A stretch of DNA of 64,000 nt from Thuidium tamariscinum (Eukaryota > Streptophyta > Bryopsida > Hypnales > Thuidiaceae). Below are positions 22,654 through 35,521 of the stretch, one piece after another. Made by a program: the position numbers and the translations under genes. The stretch lies in the NCBI GenBank assembly GCA_947034885.2, contig OX344749.2, positions 37,901,682-37,965,681 on the forward strand. Reading direction: 5' to 3'. Position 1 is the stretch's first letter, and each line of letters starts with the position of its first letter. A model generated the notes under the pieces. The model worked only from the letters and a program-made list of their open reading frames with translations. It searched no databases and had not been told where the DNA came from.

Positions 22654-22876
22654 GAAAGTCGCTATTGTGTAAGCCTGAGAGTATGAGCCCATCAGCCTAA
22701 AAGGCTATATACCTACAATATAGAAACTTCTTATGATTATAGTGCAACTATGTTGTAGATACCTACATTATAAGTGTTTATCTTATAATCACCATCAATG
22801 GTTGTTGTATATCTACTTATACACATATTCAAGGCTCACATGCTTGTATCTTCATGCTCACATATTAGCATCATTG
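22654..22876. mobile_element. 223-bp MITE with 10-bp target duplication
   Basis: It is flanked by direct repeats GTTCTAATAG (22644-22653 and 22877-22886). The ends read GAAAGTCGCTATTGTGTAAGCC and the inverse of GCTCACATATTAGCATCATTG, diverged relatives of the 16925-18418 element. A 10-bp duplication is typical of Mutator-like elements. Confidence 0.7.
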
Positions 22877-23210
22877 GTTCTAATAGTTAAGTCTTATAGA
22901 TTTAGACAATCTTATAATCCTAACCATCATTTTGATGTTTTTGTATTTTTTTTGTATGATAAATTAGCATGATAGAGCAAAGTTCCAATAATAAGAGGTT
23001 ACATTTAGTTTTTGGGGTGAAGATACAAGAATTATTTGATGAAAAGTGATAGAGTGGTCCTACAACTTTTACCTCATAGAAGAAAAAAATGGTTTTGTCA
23101 AGTAAACAAAGGTACAACATTGTATAAAAATAGCATCTCTCACCAATCTTGTAGCTAGTTATGCTATTTCTTTTAACAAGGCTTTGCTTCTAAGGAAATT
23201 GAGCTTAAGA

Positions 23211-23423
23211 TAGGCAAATCCAATACCGACCGTTGGCCTAATACCACCCGAATGTAGGGCCATCATTAATTCTATGTTGAGAATCCACTATAGTAGTACA
23301 TGGATTAACTTAACATATTGTGAAGTTAAGGCATTTACTACTCTCATAGATTCTCATTCTAAAATCAACAAGGATCCTACATTTGAGTGGTATTAGGTCA
23401 ATGGTTGGTATTGGGTTTGCCTA
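23211..23423. mobile_element. MITE, TA-flanked, about 210 bp
   Basis: Arms start TAGGCAAATCCAATACCGAC and end with the inverse GGTATTGGGTTTGCCTA; about 50 bp pair with a few mismatches. The terminal TA on each side may be the target duplication, suggesting a Tc1/mariner-like non-autonomous element. Confidence 0.68.
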
Positions 23424-24045
23424 CCTCAGTCTATAGCTTGAAATACAACAATTTCCTCACCTCTCTTCATTTGTCACCTTATATAATTTTTGAATCTTTA
23501 AAAACCTTTTAAAATAGGCAAACTCAAAGATTACAATCCCCAGTTTGATTCTTTGTAATATGTCTACCTTTGGTCACATATATACATGGCCCAAGAATTC
23601 ATATCATTATTTATATAGAGTGTGGAGAATAGTAGACTATTAAACATGATATACAAAATCTACCACCTCCAATAGACTCCTATTTACATTAGTTTATAAT
23701 CTATAATCTTCTTCTTCTATGGTTTGAAATCTTCCTCCTCTCCAACTTTCAAGTCTTGTACTTTACATATATTCCTTGCTCTTCTAACTGGCACATAAAA
23801 TGCTCCTCGTTAGCATCAAGATGACCATTTGATTTCTATATTTTGACTATTGAATCCACATTTTTTTCTTTCAAAAAGACAAAAAAATCAAAGAATATTC
23901 TACAGGTATTTTAGTCAACGCATTTTGAAAAAAAGGAAAAGAATCAAAAGTGGTCAAAGCAAAAATATTTTTATCAATTTTAGGTTCTTATTGTTGTCTC
24001 AAGGTGGTGACTATTCTTGTCCATTTGGATGTTAACCCCTAAAGT

Positions 24046-24081
24046 TTTTTGACTATGTTTTCACCAAAACATAGTCAAAAA
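24046..24081. repeat. Perfect 16-bp hairpin
   Basis: TTTTTGACTATGTTTT and its exact inverse are separated by four bases. Function is unknown; it may be the centre of an old foldback. Confidence 0.5.
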
Positions 24082-25559
24082 CTACTCCAAAACTGCCATT
24101 TCTAATACAAGTGCAATTTTTTTTTAAACAAATTTTTTACTCATGTAACTGTAGGATCTTGTAGTAAGGTGGTTTGTAAACATGTGGAAAAAATTTCAGA
24201 AATTTCCACCATGTAGATTGCAAGATATAAGCATTTGAATTGACAAAAATTGTTTTTTTATCCCTGCAAAAATCCGGGCAGCTGCACTTCACAAGGTCAC
24301 ATTTGTGTGAAAAAAAATTCAAAATGGTGGTTACTCTTTGAATTCATACTTCAATGCAAGTTGTCTACATTCTCAAAAAATTTCAAACCATTTGGAATTG
24401 TACAACATATAGGAAAAAATAAGTAAGTAGAAAGAAGTAAAAAATGAGCCAAAATACTAAATTGTGAACATTTTATTCATGGAATTGAAATTTTCAATCC
24501 CAATGGTTAAAATGTTGTAATAAACAATCTACACCTTCTGTTTTTATTTTTTTCCAAAAATATGAAAAATTGAATTAAATGAAGAATTTCAAACTTTTTT
24601 TGTACTATAGAGATTCTGTAACTGGCAGCAAACTACCCCAAACTCAAAATCTTCATAACTTTTGACTCATTGATCGGAATGGATTGATTCAAAGCTTTCC
24701 ATGTCTGTATAAACCTAAAGAACCAATTTGAAATTTCACTTTTAAAAAAGAAGTTTTTTTGAAGAAGTTTTTCCAGCTGCCTGGGATGCCCGCCGAGTAA
24801 AGAAAACAACATATCCTGCCATAACTTTTTAACCGTGAAGTCAAAAGTTATGAAAATTGTTGGGCCTTAAAGCTACTCCTTGAGCACACATTGTATCAAA
24901 ATTTCAAAGAAAATAAATAAAAACTCCATCCGTAGTGAGTTGCCCAAAAAATTTATAATCTCAAAAAACATTGTTTAGGGCTTTAGGAGTTAATATGACT
25001 TTCTTGATTCCCAACATGGTTGCCAATTATAATTAGAAAGCATCAATCAAAATTTTCAAATAATAAATGACCTTTTTGCCAAGGTTGTCATCATTGATTT
25101 GAAAATTGTAGTATTTCAACCTAATTTCAATCCAACTAAATAGAAGAAGATTACTACATTAGGAGACAACAATAAAAGCATCATTTGATTCAATATCCAA
25201 TTGGGCTAGGGTCAATATAATTGGGTCTACCTACTTTAATCCCTAAAGATTTTTCATAACCCTAAAGTGAATGCATTTTGGTCAAACATGATTGTAACTT
25301 TTAAAGATGTATGTGATTTAAACTACAAAAAAAAGTATAAAACAATTGATTTCTATTTCATTTTAATATTTTAAGAAAAATAAAGGTTTCTATAAGTAAT
25401 TGTAATTTGAAGCTCGATGTCTAAAAAATCCATATTACTTTGTGAATATATTAGTTGTATTCTCTTTTAAATTAAAGTATTTTGAAATACAAAGTACAAA
25501 CGGAAGTACAAAATGTAGTTGTCTTTCATTTAAAATTTAATTTCCCTAAAATATTGATT

Positions 25560-26170
25560 TAATATCAAGTTTCAATCAAAAGTAAACAAAAACAACTATA
25601 ATACATCAATGAAAATGGATTAACCCTTAAATGTCCAAGGTACCAAATTTGGGTGTCAATAATACTTTTAAGTTGAGTAAAACTTAACCAAGTTGTTATT
25701 TTTGGTAGTTTAAATTTATGAAAATTATTTTTTAAGTTTAGTTTTAGCATCAAATTTTGATTTTGAAAATGATTGTTCTTGATTTTTTATTCAAGATTTT
25801 TTACAAGGGTGTCCGTGGCAATCACTTGACTTTGTGTAGCCATGTTGAGGGCTTTTAGAAATGAGTCTCAAATACACTAGATCTTGGAGGAAAAATCACA
25901 TTATCAATTCATTTAAAAAAAAATGTAGAATAGATTTTGAGAAGCAATAAATTGATTGGCATTATGCATGTTAGGCTCTCTAAACTCGTTTTTTGGTGAC
26001 CAACTTTTTAATTTTAAATGTGAAAAGAGGATTGAAAGACATCAAATCATTTTTGTAGTTTTAACACCTTGATGATTAGACACTATAATCTTTCAATCTA
26101 TATGTGATATTGTTGTCTTTCTTTTTCCTGTATGATTGATAACATGTTTGATTTGAATTTGTAAAGTTAC
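25560..26170 (-). repeat. Dispersed repeat, inverse copy of the 57.2-57.9 kb segment
   Basis: Shared blocks include TTGGTGACCAACTTTT, ATAGATTTTGAGAAGC and AGTCTCAAATACACTAGATC, in the same order when inverted. There is no coding capacity. The class was not determined. Confidence 0.5.
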
Positions 26171-26541
26171 AATTCAAGAAGAAATTGATACAGCTTCTCA
26201 AAATGTTGACTTTTTATTCAATTTAGAGGATATTCCTAGAAGCTCAAAAAAGGCCTCATGCATTTAGGATTATTGATAGAGAACTCTAGGAAATGAATTG
26301 ATTTGGCTTAGATTTCTTGTAGAACATTCAACTAACTACTATGTTCTTAAGAACTTTTGCCAAACTAATATCTAATCTTAGAGCTAGCTACCTTATAACA
26401 ATTAAAAATGGGAAGGAGGAGAGATGAAATTATCAAACATATCTATAGAAAAGTTAAGATTCATCAAAATTTAATGAAGTATATTAATTTAAAATGATAT
26501 TTTGGAAGTCAAAGAATATAAATGATGTATTGAATAATTGA

Positions 26542-26717
26542 GCATTAGATGATTTTTGAGGCCTCCAAAAGATTGTTTCGGGTCATTCTTCGTACACAAT
26601 GAACTAGCCCTTGTTAGTATGATTTTTCAAATTATAATTATTTTAATTTAAATTTTTAAAAAAAATTCTAGAATCCAGGAACCTGTAGTCTCCCCGAGGC
26701 CTCAAAAATCATCCAAT
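26542..26717. mobile_element. MITE, GCATTAGATGATTTTTGAGGCC ends
   Basis: Inverted ends of about 22 bp (GCATTAGATGATTTTTGAGG and CCTCAAAAATCATCCAAT) enclose 130 bp. The same termini occur at 27615-27918 and 60180-60467, so this is one family of short non-autonomous elements. Confidence 0.62.
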
Positions 26718-26939
26718 AGTAGTAACTGCTTCTTTTGAACCCATTGCCCATCATGTCAAACTGACACAATGGGCTCTAAAATTTTAATTATTTACACCCC
26801 ACCCAACGACCCTATCCCACCTCCATCCAAAAGTTAATTTAATTGTAAAAATTATAATATTAAAATTTGATGAAATTTGATTTTACATACACCCCCACTC
26901 CTTACAATTTTAAGGTGGGGTTATATACAATTAGTATGG

Positions 26940-27110
26940 GATAATGAGAATGTCATCTATATCTCTATGTCGTACCCGTATTTGGTATCTATATGTAATA
27001 TTTGTATCCATATCTAATACTCATATGTTATATTTGTATCTAGTATTCAAGTATTCATATCCAACATTCAAGTATTTGTATCTCTATTTGGTACTATATT
27101 TTGAATTTGT
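26940..27110. repeat. Degenerate GTATCTATAT-type tandem tract
   Basis: Repeated GTATCTATAT, TATTTGTATCC and TATTCAAGTATTC blocks form a degenerate short-period satellite. It is not coding. Confidence 0.5.
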
Positions 27111-27614
27111 ATTTGGATGGCTCTCATTAAATCTCACACAGATCAACGGCTTGTGATTTTTTGAAAATCGACAACATTTTGGAGGGGAAACATTTAAATA
27201 TAAATAAAAATCAAGGGCCTATGATTTTTTTGAGAGACGAGAGACGGAAACTAATGAGATGGGAGGTGGCATGCCACTTTTGAGCCCATTGCCATTGATA
27301 AAGGTACATGATCTAAGAAGTGTCATTGTGCTCTTCATCTCTACAAATGTTAGTGTCTATATTCAAAACCATTAGTATCCAAAAATGTGACACTTACACT
27401 TGAACTAAAATGCCTCACTCAAACCTAGATGCTGATTACAAAAGATGTGCAAAATATATGAGACTACATGAGTCACCTTCAAACAACAACTTTACAAATT
27501 TAGAATTCTTTTTTAAATTGGGTGTCCAAATAATGCATGCTAAAGTTATATTGGAATCCTCTTTTTTTTGTTGACAAGATCCAATAGAAACAAATTATGC
27601 TTAGTAACCCCTAA

Positions 27615-27918
27615 CATAAGAAGGGATTTGAGGGCAAGAGAAACCTATTTTAGGGTTGTTCCCCACTTGTTCCCTGTGCCGTCAGAAAAGTGTGAACCAA
27701 CCCTATTGGTTGAATTTTTCAAAATTTTCAAATTTTTTATAGAAAGTATTAAAAATCTAAAAATTAATTAAGAATACATTTTTTCAATTTTTAAAAAATG
27801 AATATTTTCTAACCTAGCAGTGTCTCTATGACATCAGAGTATTGATGTGGCATGTTTCCACACTTTGGGAATTCAAAAAAACTCATGGTCTTCCATTGCC
27901 CTCAAATCCCTTCTAATG
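27615..27918. mobile_element. MITE, 304 bp, ATTAGAAGGGATTTGAGG family
   Basis: The left end CATAAGAAGGGATTTGAGG and right end CCTCAAATCCCTTCTAATG are inverted copies. An internal GGGTTGTTCCC block is shared with the 60180-60467 copy. No certain target duplication. Confidence 0.6.
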
Positions 27919-27979
27919 AATATCATGGACCCTACAAGGGAACAAAACGGATTTGGGGTATGCACTTATAATCTCAATA

Positions 27980-29055
27980 TTTATCATGATTTTTTTAATT
28001 TTTTTGTAAAAATAGAAAACACATGAATTTTTTTGAAATAGAATTTTCATTTCAATTGGTGCCTAGGACCAAAAATTATGATACAATAAGTTCAAATTTT
28101 AGTTCAATGGGTAGAAAAAAATCCTCATAAGAACTTTTCAAAAATTCTAAGAATTTGCCATTCATAGACTATATTTTTATCTACATAGAAAGTTTTGAAC
28201 CATTTGATTTGGATTTGTTATGAGAAAGTTATCTACAATCTTATTTTTTTTGGCAATCAAAGCATGTTTTTGAAAAAGCAACTTGTAAAATTCATTTATA
28301 AATTCAATTTTCACAATTTTTCAAAAAAAACAATTGAAGATTAAGATTTCTAAACAAAACAATCTCTCTTTTGAGATTAGTGTGTTTGAATTCCATCTTA
28401 GAGCTATTAATGATTTTATTTCCTTCAATCTTCAACCTACTTCTATTTAATAATTTTTTAATGGGTGAAAATAAAGTATCACTATTTTAAAAGAAAATTG
28501 GGTAGACCTTCAACTCAATTTTTCAATATAAAAAATTAGAAATTCAAAATTGACAGCTCAGAAATCAGAAATTAAGAAGATTCAAAGTGAAAGATCTTAT
28601 TGAGTAAGGTGTATAAATTGAATTTGTTGTCTTCACTTTAATTGTATAATGCCACTATGGACACTAAGTGTTCAATGGATGATAAAGAATTCTTGAATGT
28701 AAGACAAATGTGCAATTGTTCATCTTTGGAATTTTTGCAAAAGGGGGAGGTTTTGCATAATAGTTTTGCATTCTACGAGTACTTAAATATATTTTTTTAT
28801 TAAATGATTTACATTGTTTCAAAAAAGATAATTTCCATGAAAGCCTATCCATCTTTACAAAGTTAAGTGCAAGTATCTTGCAATTTACATAGTCAAAGTT
28901 TCTAAAATTTCTTCCACCTATTTTGATCAAGATCCTAGAATTAGATATACAAAAAAAGAATTCCATATTTTTTTCTCTTTGTAATAGAAATGATAGATTT
29001 GAGTGGTTTTTGATGGAAAAATGACCTTGGGACTTTGGACTTCATGAATTTACAG
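27980..29055 (+). repeat. Dispersed AT-rich repeat, copy A
   Basis: It matches 60880-61740 in the same orientation. Shared blocks in order include TTGAAAAAGCAACTTGTAAAA, TTAGAGCTATTAATGATT, CTTCAACTCAATTTTTCAA, TAAGGTGTATAAATTG and GAGTGGTTTTTGATG. No open frame of note. The class is unknown. Confidence 0.55.
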
Positions 29056-29817
29056 TAATAATGATGCTAAAATTGTTATTAGAGACAAACTCCCCCAACA
29101 ACTAGACTAGCTACCGATCTGCACTATGAATGTGTCTCTATCATAAACAAAATAGAAAGATAGTTATTTAAGTGATTGATTGTTCTAAAGAGTTACAAAA
29201 TAACTTTGAGAAAATATTTGACAATACATATTCCTCCTTTCACAATCGATGAAATCACTAATAAACTTGCTACACATCCTATTGCTCAACTTTGGATGAA
29301 TGTATGCATATGTAGATGAACAAGTGGTTATCATCCAAAGTTTGTGTCTCTCATCCATGTCAGTGGATGTACAGAGATTCCTGACTCCCATGAAGATTCT
29401 GCATTGCCTGTCCGACGACTCCGATCCTATGCGATCAATGCTCTTGGTACAGGATTGGTACCTTACGTTTTCTTCTCTTTTCCTGCAATGAAATCTCCGC
29501 CCACAAAAAAAAAGTACGGAGTACTACAATCCTCACTTCCCCAAAGAAAAAAATTCAATACTCATTACAACAACAAAAAACTTCCCTTCAGTCTATGAAT
29601 TGTACTTTTCCTTGTAGCTGCAGAGATATAAGATGAAATAGTAGAGCAGGACTAAGTTAGTGGTAATGCAGCTCCACGCCGAGGTACGCTAATGGTGGTG
29701 ATGACACCGTCAATGACTGGATGCGTGCAAGCATTTGGATTCGGGCTATTGCATTGTATGTTGGGATAAGTTAAACTATTGTATAGATTGTCTGTATTCT
29801 GCCATCGCATCTAGAAA
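29056..29817. other. Non-coding or unrecognised
   Basis: Transition from AT-rich repeat to more complex sequence. Short open frames at 29300-29600 have no recognisable domain; possibly a leader of the segment that follows. Confidence 0.4.
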
Positions 29818-30444
29818 ATGGTAAAGCAGCATGCACATACCGCCGGAGATTGCGGTTGTGAATATGGCTTGGTATGGGTTGCAAGGTTATGGTATCTTCT
29901 GTATGCGAAGCTCGCCCCATGGTTTGCGAATTTGAGCCTTGTAAGTGTTTTCTTGCTCAATTTTCTGTTCTCATTTGAACGTTCTTGGGTTGTCGCTGGA
30001 TCAGATAGCTGCTGCATGTACATTGAGATTTCAAGATTGCCGTACGTGTTGCTCTTTGAATTTGAAACTCTTCGTCAAGATTGTCGCTGGCAGGAGGAAA
30101 TTGCAAAAATTTCACTGATTAAGAGCTTTGCTCAGATCGAATGCCCCACTTTGAGGACATTGCTTTAGGGTAACGCTAAGTTAGATCAGAGTATTGTTAA
30201 TTTATTGATTGATAGTATTGGTACTGTCGGTGTTATGTTGGTGCCATTTGTAGAGGATGCCGAGATCTTGGAGGATAGAGCTTGGTCGCTTGAGTCGGGT
30301 AGAGTCTGCCGAGATCTTAAGTGTCCTCGCCGTTTCCTTCTTGAGATTTTATACTTCGTGAACGACAGTCTTGCTTTTGGAGCTGACATCTCTAGTGTGG
30401 TACTGCACTTGCTTCAATTGCCGTTGATCGGTGAGACGAGATAA
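29818..30444 (+). pseudogene. Unrecognised open segment with one internal TAG
   Basis: Two open stretches (29818-30168 and 30205-30444) lie in the same frame. They are separated by one TAG and 12 further codons, giving about 209 codons. The first part has a hydrophobic segment (LSLVSVFLLNFLFSF); the second is mixed and helical (EILEDRAWSLESGRVCRDL, RRFLLEILYFVNDSL). Composition is protein-like and GC-richer than the flanks. No family was recognised. It may be a decayed host gene or a non-coding transcript. Confidence 0.3.
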
Positions 30445-31250
30445 CTATGTTTGCAGTAACCCGTTCCTTCTCTCAAAGGTTGCGCATATCACTCTACTAT
30501 AATAACATTTTGTTAAGGTGTCATTAGCATACTCATAGATCGGAGGTGATAAGCTGGAGGTAGCCTAGCATCGTCGTGGTTCACCACCAAAGATGTTGCT
30601 GCCTCAACTAATTAAGGTTGTTCTCTTTTGGGTTACTGTTTCCTACTTCAAAGTGCCGTACGAAATGGGTTTAGGGTGTCCGTTTTTGTAGACTGTTCGC
30701 TGAATTGAGCATGATTGAAGTTACTGAACAGGTTTCAACCGTTGATCAGAGGTTATGTACAGGAACATAAAAGTACTGCCACATTACGGAAGTACGTAAC
30801 ATCCCTCTCCACTCCCACCCCTCCCACCACTCCCATAGGTAGGCTTGTCATTTCTCATAATTAGGCTCCAATTTTTCGTTACGTAGTCCATTAAGCAAGA
30901 CCTGTGAGGAGCTAGCGACCACAATTGTTTGGCAGACGGAATTGCCTACATGATGTGGTACCCTGTACAGGTTTCAAACCTTGAGCCCATAGTATTTAAT
31001 TTCTTTTCTCCATTACGTCACTGATTGAAGCGCCGAAATTCCATGGACATGGGCATGTTGAGATATCGAAGAAGAACTAGTTGTAAAAAATGGAAAGTTT
31101 GTTTTTGATTAAGTCTTTTCACAGAATTAGACTTTTGTTCACATTGTATGTTATGCACGGTTGCTCTTCTGATTTCATTATTGCATTGCCTTTGTAGTCA
31201 GTGTCGACACTACTTAAAACACCTACCGACGGTACCTTGAGGTGGAGAAT

Positions 31251-32270
31251 ATGGCCATGAACAACGTAGCTATGGCTGCACTTCTCAGTGAAACCTTGCC
31301 GGCAATTGCGTTCCCCACAGTTCATGGAACTTCTTCCATGATAAGAGTGTTCATTTGATCCATTTTGGGGACAGGAGGTCTTGCTTTCCTCATTCTCAGT
31401 TGTTGTTGGCAGTGCTTCAAGGAAAATCACAGAAGACCCCAGTCGCGTACTACCATGGGCTCGTATTCCGCGCACCTGGAAGAAGATGATAGAGGGCCCC
31501 GGTCGCGTGCTACCTTGAGTTCGTATTCCGTGTGTATGGAAGAAGATGACAAAAGGTCCCAGTCGCGTGCTACAAGGGGTACGTATTCCGAGTACTTGAT
31601 CATGAGATTTGAGAGATGGTTCCAGTCGGACTCTGCCATGGTTAGGATTCTCGTGGTTTTGGTGCGGCTAGCTGCTCTCGCCGCGTTAGTTGTGGGAGCA
31701 GTCAAGCTCCTTGTCTGGGTGGTCCACTTGTGTGGCGCAATCCATGTTCCTACTTGGCTGGCGAATTTCTTGGACTCTGTTACAGCTTGGGTGATCCAAG
31801 CATGGAACTCTATGGAAATGCTTGTTTTACTCGTTGTGGGGATAAGCCTTGCTCTGCTCATTCTCCTCTACCGCGGGCTTTGGGTGTTCGGATTGAAGGG
31901 CTCACGAATAGTGCGCGGGTCCTACGCTGCGATGTGGCAGTCTTCCATTGGAAATGTGGTTGCTGGTTCTCTTTATTCGCTCCTGCAAACGTTTGCTGCG
32001 GGTAGGATTTCTTTGTTGAGGGTGCTGCTCTACATTGTTCCTCGCGTTGCCTTGGTCGTGGGAGCATTCGAGATAATTGTTTGGTCGGTCCACTCTGGTG
32101 CAATACAAGTTCCTACTTGGCTGGTGGATTTCTGGGTCTCTTTTACAGCTTGGGTGATCCATGCGTCGGACTCCGTTGAAATATCTGGATTGTGGCATAA
32201 TTTTGTTGCTTGGCTACACAACTTGTGGGAATCTATCACTAACCACCACAAGTGGAAAATCTACACTTGA
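31251..32270 (+). CDS. Unrecognised repeat-bearing membrane protein
   Basis: The open frame to the stop at 32270 has a first in-frame ATG at 31455 (271 residues). The same frame extends up to 31365, and beyond a TGA (31356-31358) to an ATG at 31251 opening an Ala-rich, signal-like segment (MAMNNVAMAALLSETLPAIA). Features: 2.6 copies of a 20-residue repeat (SRTTMGSYSAHLEEDD type, 60-bp period, about 31440-31600). Then two homologous membrane modules follow, each a hydrophobic helix, a VHxGAIxVPTWL motif and an FTAWVIHA-like helix, about 375 bp apart. A third hydrophobic helix lies between them. No known family was recognised. The duplicated modules and conserved spacing suggest a real protein; the true start is uncertain. 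Confidence 0.5.
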
Positions 32271-34099
32271 AGTGCAAACTCTGCAAACATTAGGTACTTG
32301 AGGCACCTTGTTTAGATGGCTTCCATTAGACTCATTTCTTGTGCTTGTGAATCCAAACTTTACTGCCGTAATTGTTAATTTTTCTCCACTACTGTAGTTG
32401 CTAGTGCAATAATTTTCTTCAATCACTTCCTCTGTTTCCTGTTCTTTTGGATTTTGCATGCCATGTACTGATCAAAAAGTGCTTGTGATTTTATTGTAGT
32501 TTGCAAGTTTGTGCACAGGGTAGGGATGGTGCCTTGAGAAACCTCAATCAAACGTCCTCTGAAACAATCGAAAGGGTAGAGAACTAGAGATGCTAATAGA
32601 ATTGTAAAGAGCATATTTATGATCCAAATGCAGACGCGCGGATGTCTCTGCCGGTTTTTTATGCTAAAAAATCCAACTGGCACATATGATGGTGTGCAGT
32701 GAAGATCAAAATTAATTAGGCGGTTACATATTAGAGCATACACCGTGCATAGCTTCCTTACCACTTGCGACATGGTTGCCTTGAGCACCGGATTTAGCAT
32801 TTTGTTGTGTAAGCTAGGTTTTTTAGTACCCAAGAGCATTTTCAATTCAGCTACATGCAAAGTTTCAGGATCTAATAGGACCCGGTATGAAGATGCTCTA
32901 AATTTACGCGAATGTATTGAAAGGATTGGAATTATTTCTCTCTCTACTCCAAACATTTTTTGATCGTATTGTACGTACTTTGAAACTCAAGCACGCAATC
33001 TGATAGAAATATTTGAGAAAACTAGAAAATATAAGTTAGCATGATTTATTTTGTCACTTGAATATTTGAATACGAAAGATGATACCACACGCCAATGACC
33101 TTATTTGTAAGTATGCTGTTTTCTTCAACCTACAAGTATTGCATTGCTCTTGCAATTGTTGCACTCGTGCCTACAGCTAGACTGGTCTCAAGTTAATACC
33201 TTCATCGTCTAATCAGTAGTAGTCCCCACTATTTTGAAACATGTATTTCTTCTCCGCCTCCTACTTCCAAAGAGAGACTGGGCTATATATTGTAGCATCT
33301 AAATTCCCCTTAACAATAAGCAATCCTCCTTCTACTGCATGGGTATACTATTGTTCAATTCACAGCACAGACTAGAAGAAAAAAAGATCCAATATTCGCT
33401 TCGGATCGAGAGAGAGAATGAGAATTGAAAGAAAGAGAAGCTCCGATCCGTCTCTAATTACCCCCACAGAAGTCAATTTCCTTGGACAGAATTCCTGTTA
33501 ACTTAATGGATTCGAAACCCTTGCTTTGTCCAACCTTTAATAACTTCTACATATAGGAATTTGGGTTTGAGTGCTACTCATTGGAAGCCTCAGGAGATCA
33601 TGTGTAGATACGTACCAGATTGAGGTTTACATTTCAGGAGAATGAGGCTTAGCTCGCATTTGTAATTGTTCCTGTATATCATTTTAGTGTCTTCTAATGA
33701 GGTAAATTCATACTCGAGGGAAACGGCTGTTGCGGAAAGGGTTGAGATCTTCAATGGAAATGAATCACATCGCCAATCATTCAAGCTCAGTCGCATTTCG
33801 ATACGTGCGGTGGATTGATAAACTTCGATTAGGGTTTGAACAGAAAACAAGAAGTCGACGTTGAAATGACAAGTATAATGTCAAGTGGATGGTCATTTCC
33901 TGAGTCTGCAGAGACTAGGTTCGTTCTCGTGGTAAGTGTGCTTGTAACACTATCAAATCAACTATCAACTATCAAATCAAACTAAAGTTATTGCAAGCGC
34001 GCAATCCATTTGCGCCAAAATCCTCGCTTGGACCAGTTGATACGCAGCTTGCAACCGTCGTTAAGCAACATTAAGAAGGCTCGGCATGGCGAAAATGGC
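32271..34099. other. Non-coding, nothing recognised
   Basis: Mixed-composition intergenic DNA between the membrane-protein frame and the MATE locus. A long minus-strand frame at 32423-32956 lacks protein character. Confidence 0.45.
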
Positions 34100-35521
34100 G
34101 CTGGGACATGGGAGCCAGCGGGTCCCTCGTCGAAACAAGATCTCTGTCGTTACGCGGTAAGACTGTTCTCGTCTTTATCCACAAGTTACGGTTCCTGCCA
34201 GGTGACTTTCTCTCTCCGTAACTAAGTGGTCCGTGCTTATCATGTGGAGCAAGGTGGAACGATGATGTCTCCTTAAATAAAACTTAGACGTGCGGGAACG
34301 CTGACCACTGCAGAAAGTGGGATGGTACAGTATTATCAATGTGCAAGAGATTCATAATGCGACCTCGTTTCCCTTGCTTTTGCACCTCTTCTCTCTGTGA
34401 AGGCCCATTCCGTAGTATGCGATTGCGACGGGAAGCTCAATTGTTGTAGAAATAGTGGGTCTGCTGTGCCTGGGTTTGTAAGCTGGTAGGCGCACTCTGC
34501 ACTGGAGTTTGCAGAAATTGCTACGTGCATTTGCAAGAGATTTTGTACCCCTTTGCGTTTTTGTTACCAGGGGCTGCACAGAATCGTTCCTTGAATCGTA
34601 ATTAGGTCTTCGGCGTCTGCCGATTTCAATTCGCGAGGCATTGGGCTCTTTATTTGGCAAATGTTGTACGTAAACTTGCAGTAACTCTTGAGGAGGAAAT
34701 GTACCGTCTGTCTGTATGCGTTTCGGGTTTGTAGGACTGTGAATTGGTCTGATGTGATAATCAAATATCAAGTAGCGAATTGTTTGTGCAGGTTCGATAT
34801 TCGCGTGTCTGCCCTGTCTCGGCATTAATTGCATTTATGGGCTCTGAAGCGCAAATCAACTCGATCAGGTGCGTTCTGCTGCCTTTCGTCGCGTCCTCTG
34901 CAGCTTATGTTTTACGTCTTTAGTGTATTTGGCATCAAGGAGTAATCAGCCGCATGATCCGTATAATGATGTTGTAATCCTGATAGATATTGTGATCCTT
35001 TGCTACTTACTTATTAGGGGCAAGCTGTGAAGGTCAAAGAACTTAGATTAGAGTGAAAAGCATTCGACCTCACGAATGTTGTTCGAAATTTGGTCAGATT
35101 GTTAGTGGCAATTTCTTGAAGATTCCAGCTCTTTAATCTTGACGACTTCAGTTTAAGTAATCTTTAAATTTCAGTAATGGGAGCGTTCCAATGACATAGA
35201 AATTGCGAAAATGCTGGGTGAACTCCGGATACTTCCTACAATCCATATACTCGTTGTATACAGCTAACAATTCTCCCCACCTTCACTGGAAGTTGCAATA
35301 GCTGCTTGGAGAAGATATACCACAGCTCCACCACTTGCGCATTTGCGTCTCAATTGCTCATGATGGAGAATTTATCTCAATCTAACTGTCAGGTGTTTGT
35401 TCCTTGCAGGGTATGTTGTGTTGTGTGCGCTGCAGTCTGTGGGACGCAGTGTATTGATTCTTTCTCTGTGATGATGCCAGGGTCTTATTTTGAACAGAAC
35501 CACTCAGCTTAAGGTGCTACA
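34100..35521 (+). promoter_or_regulatory. Possible 5' leader of the MATE gene with two introns
   Basis: Splice-like signals bracket non-coding blocks: a donor after 34156 (TACGCG|GTAAGA), an exon-like 34792-34868 (TGTGCAG|GTTC ... ATCAG|GTGCG) and an acceptor at 35409 (TTCCTTGCAG). They would give a spliced leader ahead of the ATG at 35522. This is inference from signals only. Confidence 0.3.

Larger units (their letters stand above)
23424..26541. other. AT-rich non-coding DNA, decayed repeats
   Basis: No gene is recognised. It includes a short hairpin (24046-24081) and a segment (about 25560-26170) that matches 57200-57900 in inverse orientation. Sequence at 24600-24930 (CAGCTGCCTGGGATGCCC and CATAACTTTT blocks) looks like old repeat DNA of unknown class. 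Confidence 0.5.

Noticed and set aside
24600-24930. Part of an LTR retrotransposon
   Set aside because: Repeat-like text only; no terminal repeats, primer-binding site or coding motifs of such elements were seen anywhere in the window.
32423-32956. 177-codon minus-strand open frame
   Set aside because: No domain, no splice context and AT-rich composition; most likely chance.
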